Shown here: one piece after another, positions 42,772 through 52,675 of the stretch
Layout: each line of letters opens with the position of its first letter
How positions within the stretch are numbered: position 1 is the stretch's first letter
Assembly (NCBI RefSeq): GCF_000340215.1
Contig: NW_006921543.1
Span: 496,001 to 560,000, forward strand
Origin: Pseudocercospora fijiensis CIRAD86
Taxonomy: Eukaryota; Ascomycota; Dothideomycetes; Mycosphaerellales; Mycosphaerellaceae
Direction: 5' to 3'
DNA length: 64,000 nt
Translations under genes and position numbers: made by a program
The notes under the pieces: model-generated
The model's input: the letters and a program-made list of their open reading frames with translations, nothing else
The model's database searches: none
What the model was told of the DNA's origin: nothing

Positions 42772-43820
42772 TCATTTGGGCGGCATCCATTGCGCCAGCT
42801 TCTCAAGACTGCTGAAGCCAACAGCTTTGGCTGTTTTGAAAACTTCATACAGACTTCCGACGGGCTCATCCTCCAGCCACATCAAATCCTTCCGCTCACC
42901 AGGAATTTCGCGATCGATCAGGACGGCGTTCCAACCGGCATTCAACGACGCCGTAATGTCTTTGTCGAATTCGTCACCGATATAGACTTTGTTCCATTGC
43001 TTCGGATCATGAATCCCCCCATTGCCTTCATGCTTGACCAGACCTTCAAGCATCTCCTCCGCGGCCTCGAAGATCCTCTTATCCGGCTTCTCATATCCGA
43101 CATCATACGACATGACCGAGAAATCCACATCATATCCAGCTCCCACATTGACCACATCCGAAGGAGTCGAACCATACCGGAACGGACTGACTCGTAACCC
43201 GAACGAGGAGAGAATATCCGGAGCGCGATCATCCGAGTTCGTAATGACTCCAATCACAACCTTGGAATCATTGGCTCGATGCGCCTGCCGCAATTTCGAA
43301 ATCAGAGGTTGTACATCTGGGAAAAGCGTGTAACCCTCATCACACCAAAATCTATGCAAGAGCGTATTTACCATGCCACTTGGCAAGGGCAAGGGCTGGT
43401 CTCCAGATTTGTTGACTAGAGGTTTGAAAGTATTGTTGATAATCTGTGAAAAGAAAATCAGCTTCCCTTGACACAAAATACTTTGCTGGTATATGTGTTC
43501 AGCGGACGTACATTCGTCCACCAAATCCCAGCATTCAGACCATTCGCCTTCCCGTAATTCGGATTCCTTTTCGATTCTTCTTTGAATGCTGTCGAGCTTC
43601 AAATCAGCCTTTGGCACGCAGAGAATCGTGTCAACTCACCGATGTTGAAAGCTTTGCCAACATCTTCGCTTGTAAATCCACTCAAACCATAGGATCGTGC
43701 CACATCGCTATACTGTTGCATTATGGGAAGTCTGGGTTTGAAAAGTGTTCCGAAGGCATCGAAGCAGAGTAAGAGGTTTCGTGGCTGGGGTGGCGGCATT
43801 TTGTCGCTGTCTTCTAACAT
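42772..43820 (-). CDS. HAD-superfamily hydrolase (HDHD3/REG-2-like)
   Basis: Phosphatase-like enzyme of the haloacid-dehalogenase fold; substrate unknown. Three exons, 43,820-43,640, 43,588-43,512 and 43,443-42,772, 309 aa, frame kept throughout. Motif I CFDAFGTLF with nucleophile Asp21. The cap segment FKEESKRNPNYGKANGL then WWTN is typical of the HDHD3 group. Motif II is VIGVITNSDDR, the motif III Lys is in YEKPDKRIFEAA, and motif IV is VYIGDEFDKDI. The start at 43,820 is the first true ATG; an alternative is at 43,799 (MPPPQPRN). Introns of 51 and 68 bp have standard GTGAGT and GTACGT donors. Ends tail-to-tail with the plus-strand gene at 42,766. Confidence 0.88.
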
Positions 43821-44094
43821 TGGATTCGAGTCGAGATAAGAAAAAGTCAAGACGGTGCAAAGGCTTGGGGGCGTTGTTGTGCGGACATGTTCTTGATGGA
43901 ATTGTGGCCGATTTGATGCAGATAGTTGCGTTCACTTTGAGATGCGGCCGCTGCTGCTGGACCCACTTGAGCGGGGCTCGCTTGGTGGTCTATGCTCAAT
44001 TGACATGGCACTGGGCAGGTGGTGGATGAGAGACTTGGGACTTGGGACAGACAGGCGTTGTATTAATTGAACAGTAATTACGATATAAAGCTTG

Positions 44095-45908
44095 TTAAGC
44101 CCATGTTATGGTGGTGGTGGTATCAGCGGCGGGCACTGTCTGGGCAGGTAGCTCCCCACTGTTCCGTTTGCGCTCCAATTCTTGCTCCTCCATCGAAGAA
44201 ACCCATGCACGCCAGCGAGCCTCCAGCTCCGGGGTCGTGAGACTTCGCCCCATACCCTGGCGATACTCGGTCAAGATTTGAGGAATCTTTCGCTGCCATT
44301 TTTCAAGAGACATCCGGACGTCATGAGCATCTGACTTCAAGTCGTCAAGCTGGCGTTCGTGCTTGAGAAGATCTGCATCTCTAAGGAACCCGTGCGGGTT
44401 AATCGTGTCGCATTCGTCTTGGGCGTCTTGATCACGACCATCCTGCGGTTTGATTTCGTAATCCCGAACACATGCTTCGTGTGCAGCACTCTCGACTTCC
44501 TCTACCGACCGAGTGAAATTAAGCTTGTATGCCTGCCATAAAAGAGCCGCGTCCCATTCAACATCGACCGACGCCCACCAGAGTTCGTTAACGACATTGG
44601 ACTGCAATTTCAAGAACTCGTAGATGCCGTCAAAGATATTCTGTCGTAGTTCTTCTTGCGCCGGGAGTCCTAGTCCAGCTTTACGCCAACCCTCTTCGCT
44701 CCATCTGCCATACCAGGTCTTTGCTTGTTGCGAGCTGACTAGATATCTTGTGAGGTCCCATCTGAGAGCCTTCAAGTCGCTGCTTGCTCGAAGAAAGACA
44801 TCTTGCTTGATTCTGTGCTCGATGGAAGCGGAATGGTTCCTGAAGTCTGCGCAGAAGCGAAGGAGCTCACGACTGTCCGTGTACGCTTGGGGAAGGACAG
44901 CCCTCCTATGATGTATTAGCACTGTGGCGATGTGAATGGTGGAGATGGTACAACTCACAAGCTGGGAGGAGTAAATTCCATAACTTTAGATTCCGATTTA
45001 CGGGTAGCAAGCTGACGGTCCAGAAGCGTCGCATCCTTCTCCAGCTGTCTGACAAACCTGCCTCCATTTTCAAGGGCAGCGATAGCATGGTCCATCTCAA
45101 CGTAGAATTGTGCTGGAATGGGAATGAACCACTCTTCGGCAACATGGCCGAGACTCCATACGACTGAGTCGTCCTGTGCCGGTGGTCCTGGGTCAGGAGT
45201 AAAGGCGCCCAGAAGCCAGAAAAGAAATATGGACAGAACGACTAGCATAGCATTTTGCTTGTGACTTGGTGGTCCGAAGCCTGGTATGTATTCCAAGACT
45301 TCGGCAAAGAAGTTGCTCTGGGGACCTTTGGGTGGCCTAGATCGAGACCGAGGTGGAGGGCGAGATGGAGGGCGAGATGGAGGGCGAGATGGAGGGCGGG
45401 ATCTCGCCATGAACTCCAGCTTATTGAGAGCAGCCTGGTAGGTGGGGTACGAATGAGTTGGGGTCCGATGTTGTGGCGACTCAAGCTGGGCTCTTGGGGT
45501 AATGCTCCTGCCTGGGGTGCTGCTTCTGGATCGGATAGGTGATCTGTAGGGTAAGCTTGGGTTCCTGAGACGGCTTTGCTCATACTGGGATCTGTGGCTC
45601 TCAAATCCGGTGGGTACATGTTTCTGAGGTTGCCGTTCAGGACTCTCAAATCTGTTGGACGTCGGCTGCGGACGATTTCCAGGGCTTGCTATGCTGCGAG
45701 CTGGCCTCAGAGCTCGGCGGCCTCGCGACTGTGTGGGAGTTGATGGCCATTCTTGCTCTTCGTATTCATGCTGTAGACGCTGATCGAGGAGGTCAAGTTC
45801 CTCTTGAAGATTGAGCCTGTTTCTACTACTAGCCCGACTCCATGCGCTCCGAGGTGATCGGGAGGTCGAACGATACGTGCGTGGGGGCGTCATAGGCGGC
45901 GATGCCAT
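44095..45908 (-). CDS. Single-pass membrane protein with Arg/Ser/Pro-rich N-terminus, function unknown
   Basis: Two exons, 45,908-44,959 and 44,905-44,095 (53-bp intron, GTGAGT...CATAG), 586 aa. Residues 1-200 are disordered and basic (many SRSP/RSPR, SP and TP sites), ending in a tandem SRPPSRPPSRPPSRPP block at about 170-186. A membrane segment sits at about 220-236 (AMLVVLSIFLFWLLGAF). The rest is alpha-helical with probable coiled coils (HAIAALENGGRFVRQLEKDA; LKHERQLDDLKSDAHDVRMS). A large disordered N-terminus, one membrane helix and a lumenal coiled coil recall inner-nuclear-membrane or ER proteins, but I cannot name a family. Confidence 0.75.
45355..45405. repeat. 12-bp coding repeat (GATGGAGGGCGA)n
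   Basis: Four near-perfect 12-bp units on the plus strand, encoding SRPP tetrapeptides on the minus strand. Length polymorphism would not shift the frame. Confidence 0.9.
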
Positions 45909-46434
45909 GACTTAGTCTGTGTAATACATTTGCACATGTCGGCGTCTGGGCGCAGTGAGTCTCAGGTTTATTGGCACTGATTTACATCAACAATGGCGCA
46001 CAAAAGACAAAGACTTCATGGCCGGATTCAGCTGTGCCGCCCATTATTACAGGCTGCTGCGAGCATGCAGCACGGGAGCACAAAGTCGCTAGGTGCCATG
46101 ATGGATTCTCAGTGAAGTGTTCACGAGATGAACGAATAATGAAATGTGATGGAGGTCGTACCTGTGTGTCGATGTTGTTGCTGAAGTTGCTGTGGAGGAG
46201 ATCTAGCCCGAGGCCCGAGCGTCGAATTGACGTTTGTCACCACTTTGTTCATCATCGGCTCGTCATTCTTGCAACACTGCGAACATTCTTGGTCGAAGGC
46301 GGCTGGTACATGTATGCTTCAACGGTAAGTCCAAAAACACTCGGTCTCTTCCGATACTCAACTCCCTTCTCACCCACACACACTCTCTCTGTGTACACAA
46401 CTTCGAAACGTACAGCTGCATCAACATAGTCGCC
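45909..46434. other. Divergent intergenic region, two promoters
   Basis: 526 bp between the ATGs of the membrane protein (minus) and the mitochondrial-type protein (plus). It holds the 5' UTR of the latter, pyrimidine-rich just upstream (CACACACACTCTCTCTGTG at about 46,375-46,393), a usual feature of highly expressed fungal promoters. The open frame running through 46,234-46,434 into the next gene has no codon bias and I treat it as leader. Confidence 0.55.
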
Positions 46435-47667
46435 ATGTTCGGCCCCAGAGCTACGACCCGCGCATCGCGGGCTATTCGCAGCACAACGACTAGATCAGCA
46501 CTTAGACAACCCACAAGACTGACATATGCCACCGAGCCAGTCACAGCAAGCACCACCGGCGGTAGCTCCACATCCTCAAGTGCTGCTGGTGGCTCTGCAT
46601 TGACAGGAGGCCTGATCGGAGGTGGTGTAGTGTTCGCCGCTGGTTATGCCTACTACCACTTCTCCGGCGCGAAGACCCTTGTACAGACGTCTGCAAGCGC
46701 CAAGCAGTATGCCGACCAGGTCGCCGAGCAAGTCAAGTCACAGCTCAAAGAGCTCAAGCCTACGGATTCCGGAAACGCTCTCAACGAGATCAAGAGCTTT
46801 GCACAGAAATACGCTACTTGGGTACCCGGTGGGAAAGAGTTCATTGATAAATCTTTCAAGGATCTCGAGGACATCCAGCAGAAGCATGGCGATGAGGTCA
46901 ACGACCTTGCAAAGAAGACATATGATGAGTTGAAGGAGGTTGCAGACAAGAAGGGTGCCAGCTTGGAAGTCATCAACGATGTGTGGCAGATCCTGTCCAA
47001 GCGCCTGCAAGAACTGTCGTCCATCGCTGGCGACGCAGGCCAGCAGATACTGGACAATCATCCTGAGGCGAAGGAAAAGCTGGGCGGCTCATTTGACCAG
47101 CTGAAGCAGCTGGGTGATCGCCTAGGACCGGAAGCCAAGAAGCAAGTCGATGAGACATTCAAAGAAGCATCGGACATCGCCAAGGCAGGCTTCAGCGCAG
47201 ACTCGGCAAACCGCATCTACAAATTGGTGCAGGACAAGGCGGAGCAGCTCAAGAAGACTGCCGATCAGTCATGGCAGAGCGGGCTGGAACAGATCAAGCC
47301 GATGCTCGAGAAGAATCCAAAGGTCAAGGAGTTCGTCGAGGAGAACATGGACACGCTCAAGCAAGGTCACGTCACCGATGCTGTTGAGAAGATCAGATCA
47401 GCTATATCGAATGGTAGCACGGAAAGCCTCGAGCGATACGTCAAGCAGACCAAGCAAAAAGCAGATCAGTACACAAGTGGAGGGCTCTCCACTTGGCTTG
47501 GTGCCATCGGAGGAGGCTCCCAAATTATACCCCAGCTGCAGAAGCTGAAGGAAGCGGCAGACCAGAAGGGGCCCGAGGCTCAGCAGCTGGCGAAGAATAC
47601 GATACACGACATTTCGAAGGTGCTTGAAGATCGCGCCAAGCAAGCAGAGGAGCTGTTGAAGAAGTAA
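46435..47667 (+). CDS. Putative mitochondrial membrane-anchored helical protein
   Basis: Single exon. The ATG at 46,435 (context CGCCATG) gives 410 aa. The N-terminus MFGPRATTRASRAIRSTTTR is Arg-rich and acid-free like a mitochondrial presequence. A Gly/Ala-rich membrane helix follows at about 56-75 (GGLIGGGVVFAAGYAYYHF). The remaining 330 residues are amphipathic helices rich in Lys, Glu, Gln and Ala with repeats of the LKEVADKKGAS / QQILDNHPEAKEKLG / MLEKNPKVKEFVEEN kind, resembling apolipoprotein- or LEA-like domains. The likely place is the mitochondrial inner membrane, helical part in the intermembrane space. The layout resembles MICOS-type proteins, but no defining motif is seen. Confidence 0.75.
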   Translation: MFGPRATTRASRAIRSTTTRSALRQPTRLTYATEPVTASTTGGSSTSSSAAGGSALTGGLIGGGVVFAAGYAYYHFSGAKTLVQTSASAKQYADQVAEQVKSQLKELKPTDSGNALNEIKSFAQKYATWVPGGKEFIDKSFKDLEDIQQKHGDEVNDLAKKTYDELKEVADKKGASLEVINDVWQILSKRLQELSSIAGDAGQQILDNHPEAKEKLGGSFDQLKQLGDRLGPEAKKQVDETFKEASDIAKAGFSADSANRIYKLVQDKAEQLKKTADQSWQSGLEQIKPMLEKNPKVKEFVEENMDTLKQGHVTDAVEKIRSAISNGSTESLERYVKQTKQKADQYTSGGLSTWLGAIGGGSQIIPQLQKLKEAADQKGPEAQQLAKNTIHDISKVLEDRAKQAEELLKK

Positions 47668-48065
47668 CGGTCGGGGCATCTGGTCCCGAAAAGCTCTATG
47701 CTATTCTGTGTACATTAGATTCCCACGATGCATAAGGACAGCACAGACATGAATCAGCGTAAGTGTAATGACAGTGGTATGGGCAAAGAAAGAAAGCAAG
47801 GCTTCTGCATATTTTCTTTTCGAGCGCATGAAGGGCTCAATATAATGTGTAAAGGTCGGCACTACTAAAAGTACTGTCTGTAGCAGGGAGGTCGCGATCC
47901 TATCAAACTCAATTCCGAAGCTTGAAGACGCGGGCGACGCGAACCCCGGTCAGCAACAACATTGAAATACGCCGCGGTGAGCGGTGAGCGGACTGTTTTG
48001 CCTTCTCAATATTTCCTCAAATCTAACAGACGTCGATGGTATTGTGATTGCTGCGACACGTCAGC
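47668..48065. other. Intergenic region with 3' UTR and F-box gene promoter
   Basis: 398 bp between two plus-strand genes. No gene seen. Confidence 0.5.
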
Positions 48066-49713
48066 ATGTTTCCCAGGCTCCCAGAAGAGCTCAACGAGCT
48101 GATCGTGTCGTTCCTGGACCTCGACGACCGAAAAACACTGGCAGCAGTATGTTGGACCAACAGGCTCGGCAGGAGGCTCGCAACACCATCACTGTACCGC
48201 CATGTCGACGTCGCTGAGCATCGAACGGGCTGCAGCAAAGTGTTTGTGTGTCGGACCCTCCTGGAGAATCACCAGCTCTGTCAGTATGTCGAGAAAATCA
48301 ACCTTCGCGTGGACTGTTCAGACTGGAAACCATCTTGTCCATCTCTCAATGCCGATTTGAGCAAGCTGCTACTGGATCTTTACACACGCTCAAACTTTGC
48401 TTCGCATAAGCAATTGTCAGAACTGTTGTCTAATGGCTTCGAAATGAAAGTTTACGCTGTGCTTCTCATGGTGCTGTGCTACAATGCACAGGTGCTTCAC
48501 ATCCGTGAGAGTCAACGGTTTCTTACATGGCAGAAATTGCTTGACGGGATCATTAAGGAAGCCGTCGAGGCAGAAGAGACAAGTGCTACGGCGCCCAGTT
48601 TTATTGGTAGGTGTAGATGGCGAAGCAGAGATATTTGGTAGTCACCGCTTCAACTTGGAGGCCTTGCTGATTTTCACGTGTGATAGGCTTAGCGAAGATC
48701 CACACAGTCATGCTCAACGACCATGCTGCACCGCTGCCTGATGTGAGAGACTTGTGCGTCTTGCTCGCCTTGCCTGCCCTGCAGACTTTGGAGACGGATT
48801 CACTTGCCGCTTCGCCAGACATGCATCTAGGCCTGGAAACTCGTGGGCCTAGCACGCTACAGAAACTTGTCATCCGGGATTGTCGCGCCAAAGCAGATGT
48901 TCTGACAGGTTTATTCCGCCTGACACCTCGTCTCAGACACCTGAGCATTCGATGGTCGTCGCGTCACAACAACTATTGGAGGACTGATTGGAGGCGCATT
49001 GGTCGTGCTCTGACCACGCTCACACTGGAATTGGAGCATCTCGAGTTCACTCATCCCATTGACGAAGATTTCGGCGTTGAACAGCGGGAGTCGGTATGTA
49101 TCAGCGACCTCAGCTTCACCTCCGTGCAGCACAGGCTTCAGAGCTGACTTGTCCCAGCAAGGACTTGCCCCTAGTGGTGACCTCGATGCAACTCTTGCAC
49201 CGCTCGGCTCTCTGAAACCGCTCAAGTCCCTGCGGACTTTGACATTGTCCACGATTGCACTCTTCGGCCAACACCAGGCTGAAGATTGGCCCAAGCTGGA
49301 GACATTGCTGCCGGAGACGATCGAAAAACTCGAATGTAAGTCGCAGCTTTCCTGATGAAGGAGTCCCGTGCTAACCAGAACAAGTGCTCGCGAAAGACCT
49401 TTATCTTATAGGCAACGACCGGGTTATCGCAGTGGATCCATTCATCTCGCGGCTTCAGAAATTCGTAATCTATAATTGTCAAAGAAATCGCTGGATCTCG
49501 AAAGAAGGTGAAGGTGCCTTACCTCCGAAGCCGCCCAGGGGAACACGGTACGTGTGGCGCTTCGAGGAAGCAATGCTGAGGGAGATTATCGCGCTCCCAC
49601 CAGGACAACGTGAGATGGGGATGGAGCGATTACTGGAGATGACTAGTGATCACCACGGTCCTGTAGTGGCGGCACACCTGGCGCAGGTGTTGGACCGCAT
49701 GATCGCCGAGTGA
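48066..49713 (+). CDS. F-box protein with leucine-rich-like C-terminal region
   Basis: Probable substrate adaptor of an SCF ubiquitin ligase. Four exons: 48,066-48,606, 48,687-49,093, 49,158-49,335, 49,385-49,713, 484 aa in one frame; introns of 80, 64 and 49 bp with GTAGGT, GTATGT and GTAAGT donors. Residues 1-45 are an F-box (MFPRLPEELNELIVSFLDLD, then TLAAVCWTNRLGRRLATPSL YRHV-like). The rest has irregular leucine-rich elements (LQTLETDSLAASPDM, STLQKLVIRDCRAKADVLTG, LKSLRTLTLSTIALFG). No target can be predicted. This gene shape is common and fast-evolving in filamentous fungi. Confidence 0.85.
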
Positions 49714-50330
49714 TGGCCTTGAAGCAGTCTTGGTCGCCTTATCGAGACCTGCGTTTCTCCAAGGCATCAAGGACTGCGCACGGGGTCGTGATGCATCTAG
49801 CCATCCATGTATGCATCGGATAATATCTGGCGAAGAGCCGAATCTGTTCTGGGATAGGATATTCGGCCTTTTCAATCTCGCGACATGAAGAACGGCCGCG
49901 TGCATGCACGCCGATTGTGCAGTGCATTTGTCTGATGCGATTAGGATGCCTGTCCAAAGCCCAGCACTGTGAGGAGAAATGATTCGGGTCGGAACGCCTG
50001 CTCGACATCGGACTTCGGATCGGCAAGTGGCCGGAACTTGCTGAGTTGTCAGCCACACTAACAGACGTCTAGGTTGATGCCGACGCCCATGACCTTGACA
50101 ACTTCGGGCAACTGGTGTGCAGAGGCCAGCGAGTGAGGAGATCTAAGTGAAGTTAGATAGGAATAATTCCCATTTCTAGTCCGCACATCTAGAAGCCGAG
50201 ATGCAGATGCAGAGATCTCGTTGATCATCTATAGATCCATGACGCCCATACATACTATCGCCCATACTCACGCTTGATCGACGCAGTGCGACCTTGATTT
50301 GCTCCAGAGTGGCGGCCAACAGTCCTTATC
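49714..50330. other. Intergenic region upstream of the monoo​xygenase
   Basis: 617 bp. Open frames on the minus strand (up to 142 codons) overlap one another in different phases and show no family motif; I treat them as chance. The part after about 50,150 is AT-richer and probably holds the monooxygenase promoter. Confidence 0.5.
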
Positions 50331-51856
50331 ATGGCACAAACAAGCAAGAAGTTCGAAGTCGCGATTATTGGAGGAGGTAAGTCTGCGAAAAGAGCATAAC
50401 CATATCAAGCAGAAAGAAAGAAGCTCTCTCAGCAAGCCGCCACGCCCAGATTTTAAGCAATTGCTGTTTCACAGCTTCCACACATCACACGCCCCGAAGA
50501 ACGACACACAGCTTACATGACCAAAAACCCCAGGCATCTCCGGCCTCACCCTAGGCATAGCCCTCCACCACCGCGGCATCCCAACCCGCATCTACGAACA
50601 AGCGCCCGAATTCGCCGAAATCGGGGCAGGAGTATCATTCCGCGAAAATGCAATCCAAGCCATGGAACACTGCCACCCCGGCATCTTCGAGGCCTTCGAA
50701 AAAGTCCGAGTCAGCAATCTGTGGCCCAGCAAAAAAACCGTCTGGTTCGATTACCACGACGGATACCACGACAAAAGTTCCTCGGAAACGTTCGCGTTCT
50801 CGATCCGCACGAAACTGGGACAGGCGGGGGTGCATCGGGCGCATTTCTTGAATGAATTGGTGGGGTTGTTTCCTGCGGAACGGAGTCATTTTGGGAAGAG
50901 GTTGGAGGGACTGGAGAGGGAAGAAGATGGGAGGTGGAGGTTGAGATTTGTGGATGGGTCGAGTGCGGTTGCGGATGCGGTGATTGGATGTGATGGGATT
51001 AAGTCGAAAGTGAGGGTTTTGATGTTTGGGGAGGAGCATCCGTGTGCGAGGCCGACGTATACGCATAAGTATGCGTATCGGGGCTTGACGGATATGGAGG
51101 ATGCTGTGAAGGCTGTTGGGGAGGAGAAGGCTAAGACGGCTTGTATGCATGTAAGTTCGAAGCACAACCCACGCCTTTCGAAGAGCTCTTACTAACATCT
51201 TCCTCCTCCTCCTCCCCTAGATGGGACCAGGTGGCCATTTACTCACCTTCCCGGTCAACAAAGGCAAAACCGTAAACATCGTAGCCTTCAAAACCAACCC
51301 CGAAGACTGGCCTGACCACGACCGTCTAGTCCGCCGCGCAAACCGGGACGACGCACTCCGAGATTTCCAAGACTATGGGCACGACGTCCTCAGCCTGTTG
51401 AAACTCTGCAAACCCGATCTCGACGTCTGGGGAATTTTTCACCTCGCGGATCACCCAGTCCCCTCTTTCGCCAAAGGATCCATCTGTCTCGTCGGCGACG
51501 CGGCACACGCGACATCACCCCACCACGGTGCCGGAGCAGGTTTCTGTATCGAAGATGCCGCTATCCTCGCGGATCTCCTGGCGGATAAGAGAGTGAAAAC
51601 TCGAGAACATGTGGAAGCGGTGTTTGCGGCTTTTGATGATGTGAGGAGGGACCGTGGACAATGGTTGCCTCCCAGTTCGCAGCATATTGGGAATTGCTAT
51701 GAATGGATTGCGGAGGGGGTAGGGGAGGATTTTGAAAAGATTGAGACTGAGATTAACGTGAGGAATGGGATTATTGCGGATGTGGATATTCCGGGTATGT
51801 GTCGGGATGCGAGGGAGTGTTTGACGCAGAGATTGCAGGCGAGTGGGAGGTTGTAG
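50331..51856 (+). CDS. FAD-dependent monooxygenase, salicylate hydroxylase-like
   Basis: Flavoprotein aromatic hydroxylase (PHBH fold); the closest known type converts salicylate to catechol with NAD(P)H and O2. Three exons: 50,331-50,376, 50,534-51,150, 51,221-51,856, 432 aa. The 157-bp first intron is long for this region and cuts the FAD fingerprint VAIIGGGISGL after its second Gly. Other motifs: GAGVSFRENAIQAM, the DG motif region VADAVIGCDGIKSKVR, and the second FAD/ribose motif CLVGDAAHATSPHHGAGAG (Asp about 314). No signal peptide or membrane helix, so cytosolic. Next to a dioxygenase tail and a Zn2Cys6 factor, which suggests a former aromatic catabolism cluster. Orcinol or kynurenine-type substrates cannot be excluded. 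Confidence 0.88.
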
Positions 51857-52344
51857 GAGAAGAAGTCGTTTGCTTTGATGATAAGGATCTATCCATAGGT
51901 GTTTAAACTGTTTTGACGTACCCTTCTACATTTCTATACCAAGTAGCTGACATCTCGGGTTAGACTGCAAGAATCATATAGTATCCAGTATCAATTACCG
52001 ACTGTACGGTTAGGGATAGCCCGGCTTAACAGCTCGCATAATTAGACTATACAATATCCCGAAGATCGTATGAACTCATGACTTTCCCAAACGGAATTCA
52101 TCCAGGCATAAAGCTCCACAGTCTTAGTCATCTGGGTCCCGTCAGTCTCGTGGAGAGAGTTGCACGGATATCGGCTCGGAAGTATCGTAAACATTGCACC
52201 ACGCGCTCTACTCGAAAAGCAACTCACTCCTAATACCGGAACATAATTAAGTGAGTGCAAAGGCATCGGAAGAGGCAGGCATTGGCAGGTATCGATGCCT
52301 GTCCCATACCTCTAAACCCAAGTAAGCTCGGACGAAACAACCTT
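51857..52344. other. Gene-free stretch between the monooxygenase and the dioxygenase remnant
   Basis: AT-richer, low-information DNA. If the dioxygenase was once whole, its first two thirds would have been about here, but no recognisable part remains. Confidence 0.5.
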
Positions 52345-52358
52345 GCGCGCGACCGCAC

Positions 52359-52612
52359 ATGTTTCGTATGATTGCCCAGAAGGGAGGATACGAGCTGCTT
52401 ACGACTCAGATCTATGATTCTGAGAGCGACGACTATCTCGACAATGATTCCGTCTTTGCAGTAAAGGTGCGCATCCTCATCTCGTCTCTTCCTGTCATGT
52501 TGACATCAAACAGAATTCTCTTGTCGTCAAGTTTGACCCGCGACCAAATGATCCACAAGCCAGTTGGGAGTTTCGTTTGGCACCCTCGGACCCAGCGAAG
52601 TCGCGCCTTTGA
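52359..52612 (+). pseudogene. C-terminal remnant of an intradiol ring-cleavage dioxygenase
   Basis: Reads HMFRMIAQKGGYELLTTQIY, DSESDDYLDNDSVFAVK, an intron at 52,467-52,513 (GTGCGC...AACAG), then NSLVVKFDPRPNDPQASWEF and a stop at 52,610-52,612. This matches the last beta-strands of fungal catechol or hydroxyquinol 1,2-dioxygenases: the RPAHxH/F iron-ligand strand, the TTQIF, YLDxDxVFAVK and SLVVKF blocks. Everything upstream is missing, including the two Tyr iron ligands, and there is no start for a full protein, so it is a truncated relic. The intron and frame are still clean, so the loss is recent. A very short functional ORF starting at 52,359 is unlikely. Confidence 0.72.
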
Positions 52613-52675
52613 AGTCGTCAGAGAAGAGGCTGGTGCACCCATTAGTCGGATCAATAATTAGCGTTATGCTTTGCT

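Noticed and set aside
46234..46434. Extended N-terminus of the mitochondrial-type protein
   Set aside because: The upstream part has no presequence character and is UTR-like; the ATG at 46,435 has good context and gives a proper targeting leader.
49630..50058. 142-codon minus-strand frame
   Set aside because: Overlaps the F-box gene end and another antisense frame; no motif, biased composition only.
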